The position numbers were made by a program, and so were the translations under genes. A model generated the notes under the pieces. That model had not been told where the DNA came from and did no database searches. It saw only the letters and a program-made list of their open reading frames with translations. Below are positions 49,182 to 58,046 of a stretch of 64,000 bases of DNA, in pieces. Source of the stretch: Thiolapillus brandeum (GTDB taxonomy: Bacteria; Pseudomonadota; Gammaproteobacteria; Chromatiales; Chromatiaceae); NCBI RefSeq assembly GCF_000828615.1, contig NZ_AP012273.1:1-64000 (forward strand). Direction: 5' to 3'. Numbering within the stretch: position 1 is the stretch's first letter; the number at the start of each line of letters is the position of its first letter.

Positions 49182-50057
49182 TTACCCAAGATCCGCCAGC
49201 AACCGCTCCATCATGCGCTGCGCCTGTCCCACATAGCCGCCGCCAAACATGTTGGCGTGGTTGAGGATGTGGTACAGGTTGTAGAAGGTCTTGCGGGTGG
49301 CGTAGCCTGAATCCAGTGGCCAGCTGCTGTTGTAGGCATCGTAAAAGGCCGCGCCGAATCCCCCAAAGAGTTCCGTCATGGCAATTTCCGCCTCACGATC
49401 ACCATAGTAGGTAGCCGGGTCGTAGATGACAGGATTGCCCTGGTCGTCATGACTCAGGTTGCCGCCCCACAGATCCCCGTGGAGCAGGGAAGGGGCGGGA
49501 TCGTGGTCCATGAGCACGGAGAAGCGCTCCAGCAGGTTTTCCCCCAGGCGTTGTATGTGGCTGCCCAGGCCCTTGCGGGCGGCCTCTTCCAGCTGAAAAC
49601 CCAGACGATGCTTTCGCCAGAAATCCACCCAGTCCGCCGTCCAGTCGTTCGGCTGATGGGTGGAACCGATGGTATTGTCGCGTTGCCAGCCGAAAGCTTC
49701 CGCCTGGTGCCGGTGCAATGCCGCCAGTTGTTCGCCAGCGCTGGCATTGGATCCCGATCCGCCCAGGGGAATAAATTCCATGACGATATAGCTTTGCCCA
49801 TCGGCGGTGCCTGTGCACAGGGGGAGGGGAACACGTATCGCTTCCGCCGCCGCCAGTTCCTGCAAACCCAGAAATTCCGCCTCGAACATGTCCAGGCGGC
49901 TGGCCTGGTTGAGCTTGACGAACCAGTGACGGTTGCCGTCGGAGAGTCTGACGGCGGTGTTGATGCAACCGCCGCCAAGAGAGCGGGGTGATTCGGGCTG
50001 GAAGGGCTCGCCGGAGGCGTCCCGGATATGGTCGGTGATCTGCTGCCAGGCGCTCAG
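49182..50057 (-). CDS. Fructosamine kinase family protein (YniA-like)
   Basis: These kinases phosphorylate ketosamine groups on glycated amines so that they are shed; the fold is kinase-like. The open frame runs upstream past the first Met (49889) and homology starts at SAWQQITDHI. The only start near it is CTG at 50057, overlapping the stop of the upstream lipoprotein gene as CTGA, giving 291 residues. Features are the ATP-binding Lys in HWFVKLNQ, the catalytic loop HGDLWGGN and the metal-binding Asp in VIYDPATYYGDRE. A non-ATG start or an unnoticed frameshift should be considered. Confidence 0.85.
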   Translation of the reverse strand: MSAWQQITDHIRDASGEPFQPESPRSLGGGCINTAVRLSDGNRHWFVKLNQASRLDMFEAEFLGLQELAAAEAIRVPLPLCTGTADGQSYIVMEFIPLGGSGSNASAGEQLAALHRHQAEAFGWQRDNTIGSTHQPNDWTADWVDFWRKHRLGFQLEEAARKGLGSHIQRLGENLLERFSVLMDHDPAPSLLHGDLWGGNLSHDDQGNPVIYDPATYYGDREAEIAMTELFGGFGAAFYDAYNSSWPLDSGYATRKTFYNLYHILNHANMFGGGYVGQAQRMMERLLADLG

Positions 50058-50731
50058 GCGTCGTCTCCCTGATCCAGCTTGCGCTGAATGAAGCCCTTGT
50101 TTTTCACCAGACTGCTGCCGGTCAGATCGCCAAGTACCTCGTCAGCGATCTGTTGGATGGTGCCCACCACAGAACGGGGATTCTTGGTGACGGTGTTGCC
50201 GGCCCACAGCATTTTTTCCGAATGCACGGAGAAATAGCGGAAGTGCATTTTGAAATAGTTGTCCGAGCCGATATAGCCGGGACGGTAGATGGCCCGGAAA
50301 CTGGTGTAGTAATAGTCATAGAAATACATGCTGGAAAAGGCATCGGGATACCAGTCCAATTGACTGGGTACGTTTTTGTATTCCTTGTCCACGCCCTTGA
50401 TCTGAGCCAGGAGCACACCGTCCACGCCGGTTTCTTTCACCAGTTTCACGATTTCCGCTTTTTGGTCATGATCCGTGGCGTTGGGGCTGTAGTCCGAGCT
50501 GGGAATGATGTCGATGCCCTTGTTCCGGCCTTCCTCGACGAAGTGTTGCTCAAAGAAGCGGCGGGTGACCGGATCCTTGATCATGGCGACCAGCAGGATG
50601 CGGGCGGCGGGAGGCTCATCGATGTCGCTAGCTTCCCAGCTTTCCTTGATCTTGGTGGAGGAACAGCCGCTGGCCAGCAGTGCTAGAATGAGCGCGGCAA
50701 AGAGAAGGGACAGTCGGGACAGAGGCTGCAT
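50054..50731 (-). CDS. Lipoprotein of unknown function
   Basis: The start MQPLSRLSLLFAALILALLA at 50731 gives 225 residues with a lipobox ASGC (cleavage before the Cys near residue 22). The mature part shows ARILLVAMIKDPVTRRFFEQHF and a segment rich in Tyr (FYDYYYTSF), typical of lipoproteins with a DUF4136-like or related fold, but I cannot assign a family. It is upstream of and overlaps the fructosamine kinase gene. An alternative start 27 bp upstream is less likely. Confidence 0.75.
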   Translation of the reverse strand: MQPLSRLSLLFAALILALLASGCSSTKIKESWEASDIDEPPAARILLVAMIKDPVTRRFFEQHFVEEGRNKGIDIIPSSDYSPNATDHDQKAEIVKLVKETGVDGVLLAQIKGVDKEYKNVPSQLDWYPDAFSSMYFYDYYYTSFRAIYRPGYIGSDNYFKMHFRYFSVHSEKMLWAGNTVTKNPRSVVGTIQQIADEVLGDLTGSSLVKNKGFIQRKLDQGDDA

Positions 50732-51009
50732 GGTGCGGTGGCGCCGGGGATTTGACATGGCAGGATGATACGGAGTGGAAGGGCGAATGGCAAATGCAGC
50801 GCCCGGCAATTCCAATATTAGAATATTGTTATACACAAAACTTCGCCGCAGGATGCCGTTTCCATTGGAGCAGCCAGTCATCTCCTCGATTGGCAAGGTA
50901 ACTGATTGATATTTCGTCATATTGAGTCCGTTTTCGAAGGTAGTGGGGTTATTATCAAAGCTAGAAGAATCAAGCAGATGGTGTATATGCCGACACGTTT
51001 CCCACAGAG

Positions 51010-51018
51010 TTATCCACA
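51010..51018 (+). promoter_or_regulatory. DnaA box upstream of priA
   Basis: TTATCCACA, a perfect DnaA box, lies 16 bp before the likely priA GTG start. DnaA could regulate priA or titrate here; far from the other boxes. Confidence 0.6.
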
Positions 51019-51033
51019 GGTGGCCGATTGCCT

Positions 51034-53232
51034 GTGAACAGCCCCATTCTGCGATTGGCGTTGCCCGCGCCGGTATTCGGCTTGTTTGATTATCTGCCTC
51101 CGGCTGGTCTGGATCCGGCTTTGCTGCAACCCGGCCAGCGCCTGATGGTGCCTTTCGGACCCAGTGAACGCTGTGGCCTGCTGGTAGAAATAGGGACGGA
51201 TAGCGAGATTCCCGGTTCCCGTCTCAAGGCGGCCAGAGTGCTTCTGGATGAACAGCCACTGCTGGATAAAACCCAGATGGATTTTCTGCGCTGGGCGGCG
51301 GCCTACTACCACCATCCCCAGGGTGAGGTGCTGATGTCTGCCTTGCCTGTGCGCCTGCGCAAGGGTAAGGCGCTGCTGAAACCCCGTCCCGATCATGTGT
51401 TTCTTCTCCAGGAGCCTGATGAGGTGGCTGATGCCCTGAAAAAGCGTGCCCCCCGCCAGTATGAGATTCTCTGCTGGCTCAGGGACAAGGGGGGCAGCGC
51501 CCGCCTGGAAGACTTCCGCAGACAGTTCCCCTCGGGGCGTTCCATTCTGAATGCACTGCGCCTCAGGGGCTGCGTGGATCTGGGTATTGGCGAAGCAGTT
51601 CCCGGGGTGTTGCAGACCCCTGCGCATGAGCTGGAGCCGGAGCAACAAGCGGCTCTGGATGCGGTGACTGCCAATCTGGATGAGTATGGCGCCTTTCTCC
51701 TCGATGGCGTTACCGGTAGCGGCAAGACGGAGGTCTATTTCCATATTGCTGAACAAGTGCTGGCCCGGGGGCGTAGTGTGTTGTTGCTGGTGCCGGAGAT
51801 CTCTCTTACTCCCCAGTTGGTGCGCCGGGTGGCGCGGCGCCTGGCCGTGAGGGTGGCGGTGATGCACTCGGGACTGAGTGACGGCGAGCGGGAACAGGCC
51901 TGGCAGTTGGCCCGAAGTGGTGAAGCCCGGATGGTGCTGGGAACCCGCTCGGCGGTATTCGCTTCCCTGCCGGATCTGGGCCTGGTGCTGGTGGATGAAG
52001 AACATGATGCTTCCTACAAACAACAGGAAGGTTTCCGTTATTCGGCCCGGGATATGGCACTGGTGCGGGCCAGCAGAGCTGCTTGCCCTGTGGTGCTGGG
52101 CTCGGCCACCCCTTCCCTGGAAAGCCTAAGGAATGCCATGGATGGACGCTACGGCTGGTTGCGCCTCACCCGCCGGGCAGGTGGTGCCCGGGCTCCCCGG
52201 ATGCAGGTGCTGGATGTCCGCAATCAGCGCCTGGCTGCAGGCTTATCGCCAGTGGTGTTGCAGGCCCTGGAGCAAACTCTCGCCCGGGGCGAACAGGCCC
52301 TGGTGTTTCTGAATCGCCGTGGTTATGCTCCGGTGCTCAGTTGCTATGGCTGCGGCTGGTTGTCGGACTGTCCCCGCTGCGATGCCCGCCAGACTCTGCA
52401 CCTGGGCCAGGGAAAGCTCATTTGCCACCACTGCGGCAATGAGCGCATACAGCCAAAAACCTGCCCGTCCTGTGGGTCTTCCGAAATTCATCCCCTGGGG
52501 CAGGGCACCGAACAACTGGAGGAAACCCTGAAGCAACGCTTCCCAGAATATCCCCTGGTGCGTATCGACCGTGATGCCGCCAGCCGCAAGGGCACCCTGG
52601 AGCGCCTGCTGGCCCGGGTAAAAGAAGGTGGAGCCGGGTTGCTGGTGGGCACCCAGATGCTGGCCAAGGGCCATCATTTCCCCAACCTGACCCTGGTGGT
52701 CATGGTGGATGTGGACAGTGGACTGTTCTCTGCCGACTTCCGCAGCGCTGAACGCATGGCCCAGCTCATCGTTCAGGTGGCGGGCCGGGCGGGCCGGGCG
52801 GAACTGCCGGGGCGGGTGCTGTTGCAGACACGGTTTCCGGATCATCCGTTACTGCGTTCTCTGGTGGAGGAAGACTACAATGCCTTTGCCCGCCGGGCCC
52901 TCAAGGAGCGTGAGATGGCAGGGTTGCCCCCCTGCAGCAGCCAGGCCCTGATCCGCGCCAGTGCGCGCAGCCTGGAGATTGCTGAAGGCTTTCTGGAACA
53001 GGCTGCAGAGCTGGCGGGCCGGTCGGCGGATGGCCGGGTGGCGGTTTGGGGGCCGGTACCAGCACCCATGCGAAAGCGGGCAGGCCGGCACCGGGCCCAG
53101 TTGCTCCTGCAAACCGGGCAGCGTCCCGAATTGCAACGCCTGCTGGATCTTCTGGTGCCCGCCCTGTCTTCCCTGCCGGATGCCGGGCGGGTGCGCTGGT
53201 CCGTGGATGTGGATCCCGTGGATCTCTATTGA
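51034..53232 (+). CDS. priA: Primosomal protein N' (replication restart helicase PriA)
   Basis: PriA recognises stalled forks and reloads the replisome. The GTG at 51034 gives 732 residues; a TTG two codons earlier is an alternative. The N-terminal DNA-binding domain (LRLALPAPVFGLFDYLPP) precedes Walker A GVTGSGKTEVYFH near 225 and the DEEH helicase motif. The zinc-binding Cys cluster (CYGCGWLSDCPRC then CHHCG and CPSCGS) and the QMLAKGHHFPNLTLV motif follow. No other genes overlap; it is monocistronic. Confidence 0.96.
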   Translation: MNSPILRLALPAPVFGLFDYLPPAGLDPALLQPGQRLMVPFGPSERCGLLVEIGTDSEIPGSRLKAARVLLDEQPLLDKTQMDFLRWAAAYYHHPQGEVLMSALPVRLRKGKALLKPRPDHVFLLQEPDEVADALKKRAPRQYEILCWLRDKGGSARLEDFRRQFPSGRSILNALRLRGCVDLGIGEAVPGVLQTPAHELEPEQQAALDAVTANLDEYGAFLLDGVTGSGKTEVYFHIAEQVLARGRSVLLLVPEISLTPQLVRRVARRLAVRVAVMHSGLSDGEREQAWQLARSGEARMVLGTRSAVFASLPDLGLVLVDEEHDASYKQQEGFRYSARDMALVRASRAACPVVLGSATPSLESLRNAMDGRYGWLRLTRRAGGARAPRMQVLDVRNQRLAAGLSPVVLQALEQTLARGEQALVFLNRRGYAPVLSCYGCGWLSDCPRCDARQTLHLGQGKLICHHCGNERIQPKTCPSCGSSEIHPLGQGTEQLEETLKQRFPEYPLVRIDRDAASRKGTLERLLARVKEGGAGLLVGTQMLAKGHHFPNLTLVVMVDVDSGLFSADFRSAERMAQLIVQVAGRAGRAELPGRVLLQTRFPDHPLLRSLVEEDYNAFARRALKEREMAGLPPCSSQALIRASARSLEIAEGFLEQAAELAGRSADGRVAVWGPVPAPMRKRAGRHRAQLLLQTGQRPELQRLLDLLVPALSSLPDAGRVRWSVDVDPVDLY

Positions 53233-53278
53233 ACGGCCCTGGCCTGTTTCGGTGTTCTGATGACCACGGGGCCTTCGG

Positions 53279-53944
53279 TTACAGTTCCTGGATCTGCTGG
53301 ATTACGGATTGGTTTCTCAGGGAGCGCCGCCGGCTCAGATGCCACCAGGCAACCCGTAACTGCCAAAGCGGCAGACTTCGTATATAGCTCATCTGGGCTT
53401 TGATGGAGCGGATGATCAGATCCCGAACGGGTTGATCAGGCGCCACCGGGTCCACTCCAAAATGTGCATGGAAAAAGGCCAGGGTTTTTTCGTGTTCCTG
53501 GCGCAGTCTGTCCAGGGAGGCGCCATCGAAGGCCTGTATGAAAATCCCTGGCGGGAAGGGCAGGGACAGGGAATTCACTGAATTGCTGGTGGTCAGGCTG
53601 TGCTCCCCTTCCAGGCCTGTGACGAATTCACTATAGGAGTGATTCCTGAGGTGGTAGTGCATGAGGAACAGGTTTCTTTCCGCAAGGTACCAGCACTCCA
53701 CTGCCATTTTCAGCCCGCCACCGCCAATCAGTCCGTCGAAATCGAACTGGTCATGGAGTTCAAAGTCCTGGCTCCGGGCCCAATGGCTGACCCCCTGGGG
53801 ATCATCCAGGCGCCCGGTATCCTGAACCCGGGTGAGCAATTCCTCGGGATGCCTCATTTTGCGCACCGAGAGAACCGCCACGACGGTGATCAGCAGCCAG
53901 TAAGCGGCGGGTATGAAAGCAATCAGATACACCCAGTGGGTCAC
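53279..53944 (-). CDS. Membrane-anchored protein of unknown function
   Basis: The GTG at 53944 (VTHWVYLIAFIPAAYWLLIT) has GGAGG just upstream and gives 221 residues; the first Met is 93 bp further up and lacks such a signal. One N-terminal membrane helix (about 4-24) is followed by a soluble domain with GLKMAVECWYLAERNLFLMHY and a C-terminal basic helical part. No family is recognised. Confidence 0.7.
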   Translation of the reverse strand: MTHWVYLIAFIPAAYWLLITVVAVLSVRKMRHPEELLTRVQDTGRLDDPQGVSHWARSQDFELHDQFDFDGLIGGGGLKMAVECWYLAERNLFLMHYHLRNHSYSEFVTGLEGEHSLTTSNSVNSLSLPFPPGIFIQAFDGASLDRLRQEHEKTLAFFHAHFGVDPVAPDQPVRDLIIRSIKAQMSYIRSLPLWQLRVAWWHLSRRRSLRNQSVIQQIQEL

Positions 53945-54118
53945 GGGAATCCTCCGTGTGATTGAAGCCGGATGGTTTCTGTTTTCTGTTATTATACCGG
54001 GTTCGGTCTGGTGGGGTTGTTGGAAGAAGCTCTTCAACGCGGCAAGGCCAAATGGCGATTTGGCCTGTAGCTGACATTTTGGAACCTCTGATTCATTCAG
54101 GACGCGGCAGAGCCCTTA

Positions 54119-54285
54119 ACAGGCTGTTGAAAAACACCGTTTTTCGGCAGCCTGATTGCCGCACAAGGATGTGCGGCCATTTTCAATGACCATAAGTCAT
54201 TGAAAATGGAGGAAAGACAAAATCGCATTTTTGTCTTTTCGAGTTGAAAAAGCCCATGGATGGACTTTTTCAACACCCTGTTAAA
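54119..54285. repeat. MITE-like dispersed repeat, copy 2 (upstream of argS)
   Basis: This copy is 167 bp with 19-bp terminal inverted repeats: AACAGGCTGTTGAAAAA at the left and TTTTTCAACACCCTGTTAA at the right (one mismatch). The perfect 14-bp internal stem lies at 54177-54209. Its right part contains about 40 bp not present in copy 1 (GTCTTTTCGAGTTGAAAAAG and on). TTAA at both ends (from 54117) may mark a target duplication. Confidence 0.8.
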
Positions 54286-54413
54286 TCAGTTCGGAAAGAC
54301 AAAACACGGTTTTTCTTTTCCAAATCTTCATTATGGTTATGGGGAAACATGCTGAGCGGTTATAGCGCTTTTTTTGCCCCCAACTTCAATTATTCGACAG
54401 TTTGGATTGGTTA

Positions 54414-56174
54414 ATGAAATCAGAGATTTTCAGCTTAGTGAACAGCGCCCTGGACAGCCTGGCGGCCCAAGGCATCATCGATCCGGAACAACGCCGTCAA
54501 CCGGTGGTCGAGCGCGCCAGAGATGCCTCTCATGGCGATTTTGCCACCAATGCCGCCATGGTGAACGTGAAGGCGGCGGGCATGAAGCCCAGGGATCTGG
54601 CACAAAAGATCCTGGATGCGCTACCGGCATCTCCCCAGGTGGAGAAGGTCGAAATTGCCGGACCTGGCTTCATCAATTTTTACCTGTCTCCGGGGGCTTA
54701 TCATTCGGTGGTGCCGGAGATCCTGCGCCAGGCCCATGATTATGGCCGTTCGGATCTGGGCAAGGGCCGAAGGGTGCAGGTGGAGTTCGTGTCCGCCAAT
54801 CCCACCGGGCCCCTGCATGTAGGCCATGGCCGCGGTGCCGCTTATGGCGCGGTGGTGGCCGATCTTCTGGCTGCCGTAGGCTTCGAGGTACACCGGGAAT
54901 ACTATGTCAACGATGCCGGGCGGCAGATGAATATCCTGGCGGCTTCCGTGTGGTTGCGTTATCTGGAGTTGGCGGGAGAAGCGCTGGTTTTCCCCGCGAA
55001 TGGCTACAAGGGCGATTATGTATGGGATATTGCCGCTACTTTGCATCGGGAGCATGGCGACGACTACCGGTTCGACGCCGAAGAGGTCTTCCGGGACGTG
55101 CCGGCGGACGAACCGGAAGGCGGTGACAAGGAAAAGCACATCGATGCCCTCATCGAACGCTGCCAGGCGCTACTGGGTGACAACCGTTACCGTTACGTAT
55201 TCGAACTGGCTCTGAACACCATCCTGGATGACATCCGTGATGACCTGGAAAAATTCGGAGTCGTCTATCAGGAATGGTACTCCGAACGCAGCCTGGTGGA
55301 ATCCGGGGCCGTGAACAAGGCCATCGAACGGTTGCGCAAGGGCGGTTATCTTTATGAAGAGAAGGGGGCCCTGTGGTTCCGCTCCACGGATTTTGGTGAT
55401 GAAAAGGACCGGGTGGTGGTGCGCGACAATGGTCAGACCACTTATTTCGCCTCGGACATTGCCTATCACATGAACAAACTGGAACGGGGCTTCGACCGGG
55501 TCATCGATGTCTGGGGGGCGGACCACCATGGCTATGTTCCCCGGGTGAAAGCGGCCCTGAAGGCTTTGGGGGACGATGCCGACAAGCTGGACGTGCTCCT
55601 GGTGCAGTTCGCCATCCTCTACCGCAATGGCGAGAAGCTGGCCATGTCCACCCGCTCCGGAGAATTCGTGACCCTGCGCCAGCTGCGCAAGGAAGTGGGC
55701 CGGGATGCGGCACGCTTCTTTTACGTCATGCGCAAGTGCGAGCAGCATCTGGATTTCGACCTGGACCTGGCCAAGTCCCAGTCCAGCGACAACCCCGTGT
55801 ACTATGTGCAATATGCCCATGCGCGCATCTGCGCGGTATTGCGCCAGGCCGGAGAAAAGGGTTTGGACATCGAGCCCAGCGAAGGCGTAAAGAACCTGGA
55901 ACGTCTGACGGAATCTCACGAACTGGCCCTGCTCAATGACCTGTCCCGTTATCCCGAGGTCGTGGAGGCGGCGGCCCTCAATGAGGAGCCACACCAGCTT
56001 ACCCACTACCTGCGGGATCTGGCCAATGACCTGCATACCTACTACAACGCCCACCAGTTCCTGGTGGATGATCAGGCCCTGCGCGATGCCCGCATCAAAC
56101 TCATTCTTGCCACCCGTGAGGTGCTGCGCAACGGCCTGAACCTGATTGGCGTATCCGCGCCGGAGACGATGTAA
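54414..56174 (+). CDS. argS: Arginyl-tRNA synthetase
   Basis: ArgS charges tRNA-Arg. The ATG at 54414 ([16 protein letters not shown]) gives 586 residues; the TTG four codons earlier is not needed. The N-terminal tRNA D-loop domain is followed by the class I HIGH-type motif in [17 protein letters not shown] near 130, the NDAGRQMN segment, [18 protein letters not shown], the [11 protein letters not shown] loop in place of KMSKS and the C-terminal anticodon-binding domain. A SPOR-protein gene follows 3 bp later. Confidence 0.96.
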   Translation: MKSEIFSLVNSALDSLAAQGIIDPEQRRQPVVERARDASHGDFATNAAMVNVKAAGMKPRDLAQKILDALPASPQVEKVEIAGPGFINFYLSPGAYHSVVPEILRQAHDYGRSDLGKGRRVQVEFVSANPTGPLHVGHGRGAAYGAVVADLLAAVGFEVHREYYVNDAGRQMNILAASVWLRYLELAGEALVFPANGYKGDYVWDIAATLHREHGDDYRFDAEEVFRDVPADEPEGGDKEKHIDALIERCQALLGDNRYRYVFELALNTILDDIRDDLEKFGVVYQEWYSERSLVESGAVNKAIERLRKGGYLYEEKGALWFRSTDFGDEKDRVVVRDNGQTTYFASDIAYHMNKLERGFDRVIDVWGADHHGYVPRVKAALKALGDDADKLDVLLVQFAILYRNGEKLAMSTRSGEFVTLRQLRKEVGRDAARFFYVMRKCEQHLDFDLDLAKSQSSDNPVYYVQYAHARICAVLRQAGEKGLDIEPSEGVKNLERLTESHELALLNDLSRYPEVVEAAALNEEPHQLTHYLRDLANDLHTYYNAHQFLVDDQALRDARIKLILATREVLRNGLNLIGVSAPETM

Positions 56175-56177
56175 ACC

Positions 56178-56789
56178 ATGGCCAGAGACTACAAGGGGCG
56201 CGCCAATCGTGGCAGGAAGAAAAAGCAACCGGTATCCCCATGGGTCTGGCTGGTGCTGGGTTTTGTTCTGGGTGCTGCCAGCGCAGGGTTTGTCTGCCTC
56301 AAGTATACGCCGCGCAATGCCCAGGACAACTGGATAGGCGACCGCCCGCCAGTCGTCAAGAAAGTCGCGCCGCGCAAGGTTTCGCCGGAACCTGCCCGGG
56401 TGAGCAAGCCCAAGTTCGATTTCTATAATCTGCTGCCGGATCAGGAAGTGCTGATTCCAGATGAAGAAGTGGAGCGCCAGGTGAAGAAGGCACCGCCTGC
56501 CAGGCCGCCGGAAAAGAGGGCTGTCCCTGCGGAAACACCCAGACCCAAGGCGGCGGGCAAGCGTTACATGGTTCAGGTCAGCTCGTTCCGCAACAAGCGG
56601 GAAGCGGAATCCCTCAAGGCCAAACTGGCGCTGCTGGGTCTGCGTGCCCGTGTGAGTAGCGCCCGCATAAAGGGCGGTACCTGGTATCGCGTGCAACTGG
56701 GGCCCTATGCCAATGCAGCAGCCATGCAGGACGTGCGCCGCCAGCTGGCCAGCAGTGGCTATAAATCCCTGGCGGTTGCCCTGAAATAG
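56178..56789 (+). CDS. FtsN-like SPOR-domain protein
   Basis: The 203-residue protein has a short cytoplasmic Arg/Lys-rich start (MARDYKGRANRGRKKKQP), a membrane helix (about 22-41), a Pro/Lys-rich periplasmic linker and a C-terminal SPOR domain (about 126-203, KRYMVQVSSFRNKREAESLK) that binds denuded septal peptidoglycan. This is the FtsN layout, and an argS neighbour is frequent for such genes. The short linker lacks a clear essential FtsN helix, so it may be a divergent FtsN or another SPOR protein. Confidence 0.85.
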   Translation: MARDYKGRANRGRKKKQPVSPWVWLVLGFVLGAASAGFVCLKYTPRNAQDNWIGDRPPVVKKVAPRKVSPEPARVSKPKFDFYNLLPDQEVLIPDEEVERQVKKAPPARPPEKRAVPAETPRPKAAGKRYMVQVSSFRNKREAESLKAKLALLGLRARVSSARIKGGTWYRVQLGPYANAAAMQDVRRQLASSGYKSLAVALK

Positions 56790-56903
56790 TCTGGTTTGGC
56801 CACCACGTTAGTGCGATACTTTTACTGAACAGCCTTTGGGGAAGGGTGTGTGAGCATCAGATCGCCCAAGGGTTTCAGGGGTGTGCAAAAGGGAGAGCTG
56901 TAG

Positions 56904-58046
56904 ATGCAGGTGGCCTTGCAGTGGTTCGAGCCAGGTAAAGGCTGGCAGCTGGATTCGGGGGGAGTTGCCGATACGCGTAACACCCTGGTGCTGATATTCA
57001 GCAGTTTGCCCCTGGAATCGACCCGAACGGCGGTGGCTTCTTTGCGGGCCTCGTATCCCCGTGCTGTTTTCATGGGCTGTTCAACCGCAGGCCAGATTCT
57101 GGATACCCGCTTTCTTGAATATGGCCTGATTGCCCTGATGGTTGAATTCCAGCACTCCAGTCTGGTAGTGGAATACCGGCGGCGGACAGCAGAGAGTGAC
57201 TCTTTCGCCCTGGGCCAGTCTCTGGCCAAAGCCCTTGCAGAGCATCAGGATCTGGCCTCCATATTTGTGCTTTCAGAGGGGTTGAGCATCAATGCCTCCC
57301 GACTTATGACCGGGTTCAATGCCTTCATCCAGGGGCGCATTCCCGTGACGGGAGGGCTGGCGGGTGATGGCGCCCGTTTTGTCTCTACCTGGGTCATGTG
57401 CCAGGGGCAAGTGACTACTGATATGGTCTGCGCCATCGGGATCTGCGGCCGGCGCTTGGGCGTGGGCTATGGTTCCCGCGGTGGCTGGGACGTGTTGGGC
57501 CCGGAACGGCGGGTTACAGGATCCAGGGAGAATATTCTCTATGAGCTGGATGGGCAACCGGCCCTACAGCTATACAAGAAGTACCTGGGTGATCGTGCCA
57601 GGGATCTGCCAGCTTCCGGGTTGTTGTTTCCCCTGGCTCTGCGCTCAAAACGGGGAGAGTCCGAGCAGAAGGTGAGGACTATTCTTGGCGTGGATGAGGA
57701 GCAGCAGTCCCTGACTTTTGCCGGGAATATTCCCCAGGGCGGCCTGGTGCAGCTTATGCGGGCGAATATTGACCGCCTCATCGATGGCGCGGAAGATGCC
57801 GCAGCGAGCATGGATCTGGCCACCTATGATGGCGGCCCCCTGTGTTGCATTGCTATCAGTTGTGTAGGGCGCCACTTGGTGTTGGGTCCAAGGGTGGAAG
57901 AGGAGATCGAGGCAGTGAAAGAGCGGCTGCCAGCACAAACGTGCCAGGCGGGCTTTTATTCCTACGGCGAGCTTTCGCCCCTGTCTTCCGGGTTGTGTGA
58001 TCTGCACAATCAGACCATGACCCTTACCCTGTGGTGGGAAAACTGA
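56904..58046 (+). CDS. FIST-domain sensory protein (NosP-like)
   Basis: The 380-residue protein is made of a FIST N domain (about 20-210, FMGCSTAGQILDTRF, GLAGDGARF) and a FIST C domain (about 215-370, with GEPS-less HLVLGPRVEEEIEAV and GFYSYGELSP). FIST proteins sense small ligands; the NosP type binds heme and NO and is coded next to c-di-GMP enzymes or histidine kinases. Its stop and the next start share one base (TGATG) with the GGDEF-EAL gene, so the pair is almost certainly functionally linked. Heme binding is inferred, not seen. Confidence 0.85.
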   Translation: MQVALQWFEPGKGWQLDSGGVADTRNTLVLIFSSLPLESTRTAVASLRASYPRAVFMGCSTAGQILDTRFLEYGLIALMVEFQHSSLVVEYRRRTAESDSFALGQSLAKALAEHQDLASIFVLSEGLSINASRLMTGFNAFIQGRIPVTGGLAGDGARFVSTWVMCQGQVTTDMVCAIGICGRRLGVGYGSRGGWDVLGPERRVTGSRENILYELDGQPALQLYKKYLGDRARDLPASGLLFPLALRSKRGESEQKVRTILGVDEEQQSLTFAGNIPQGGLVQLMRANIDRLIDGAEDAAASMDLATYDGGPLCCIAISCVGRHLVLGPRVEEEIEAVKERLPAQTCQAGFYSYGELSPLSSGLCDLHNQTMTLTLWWEN

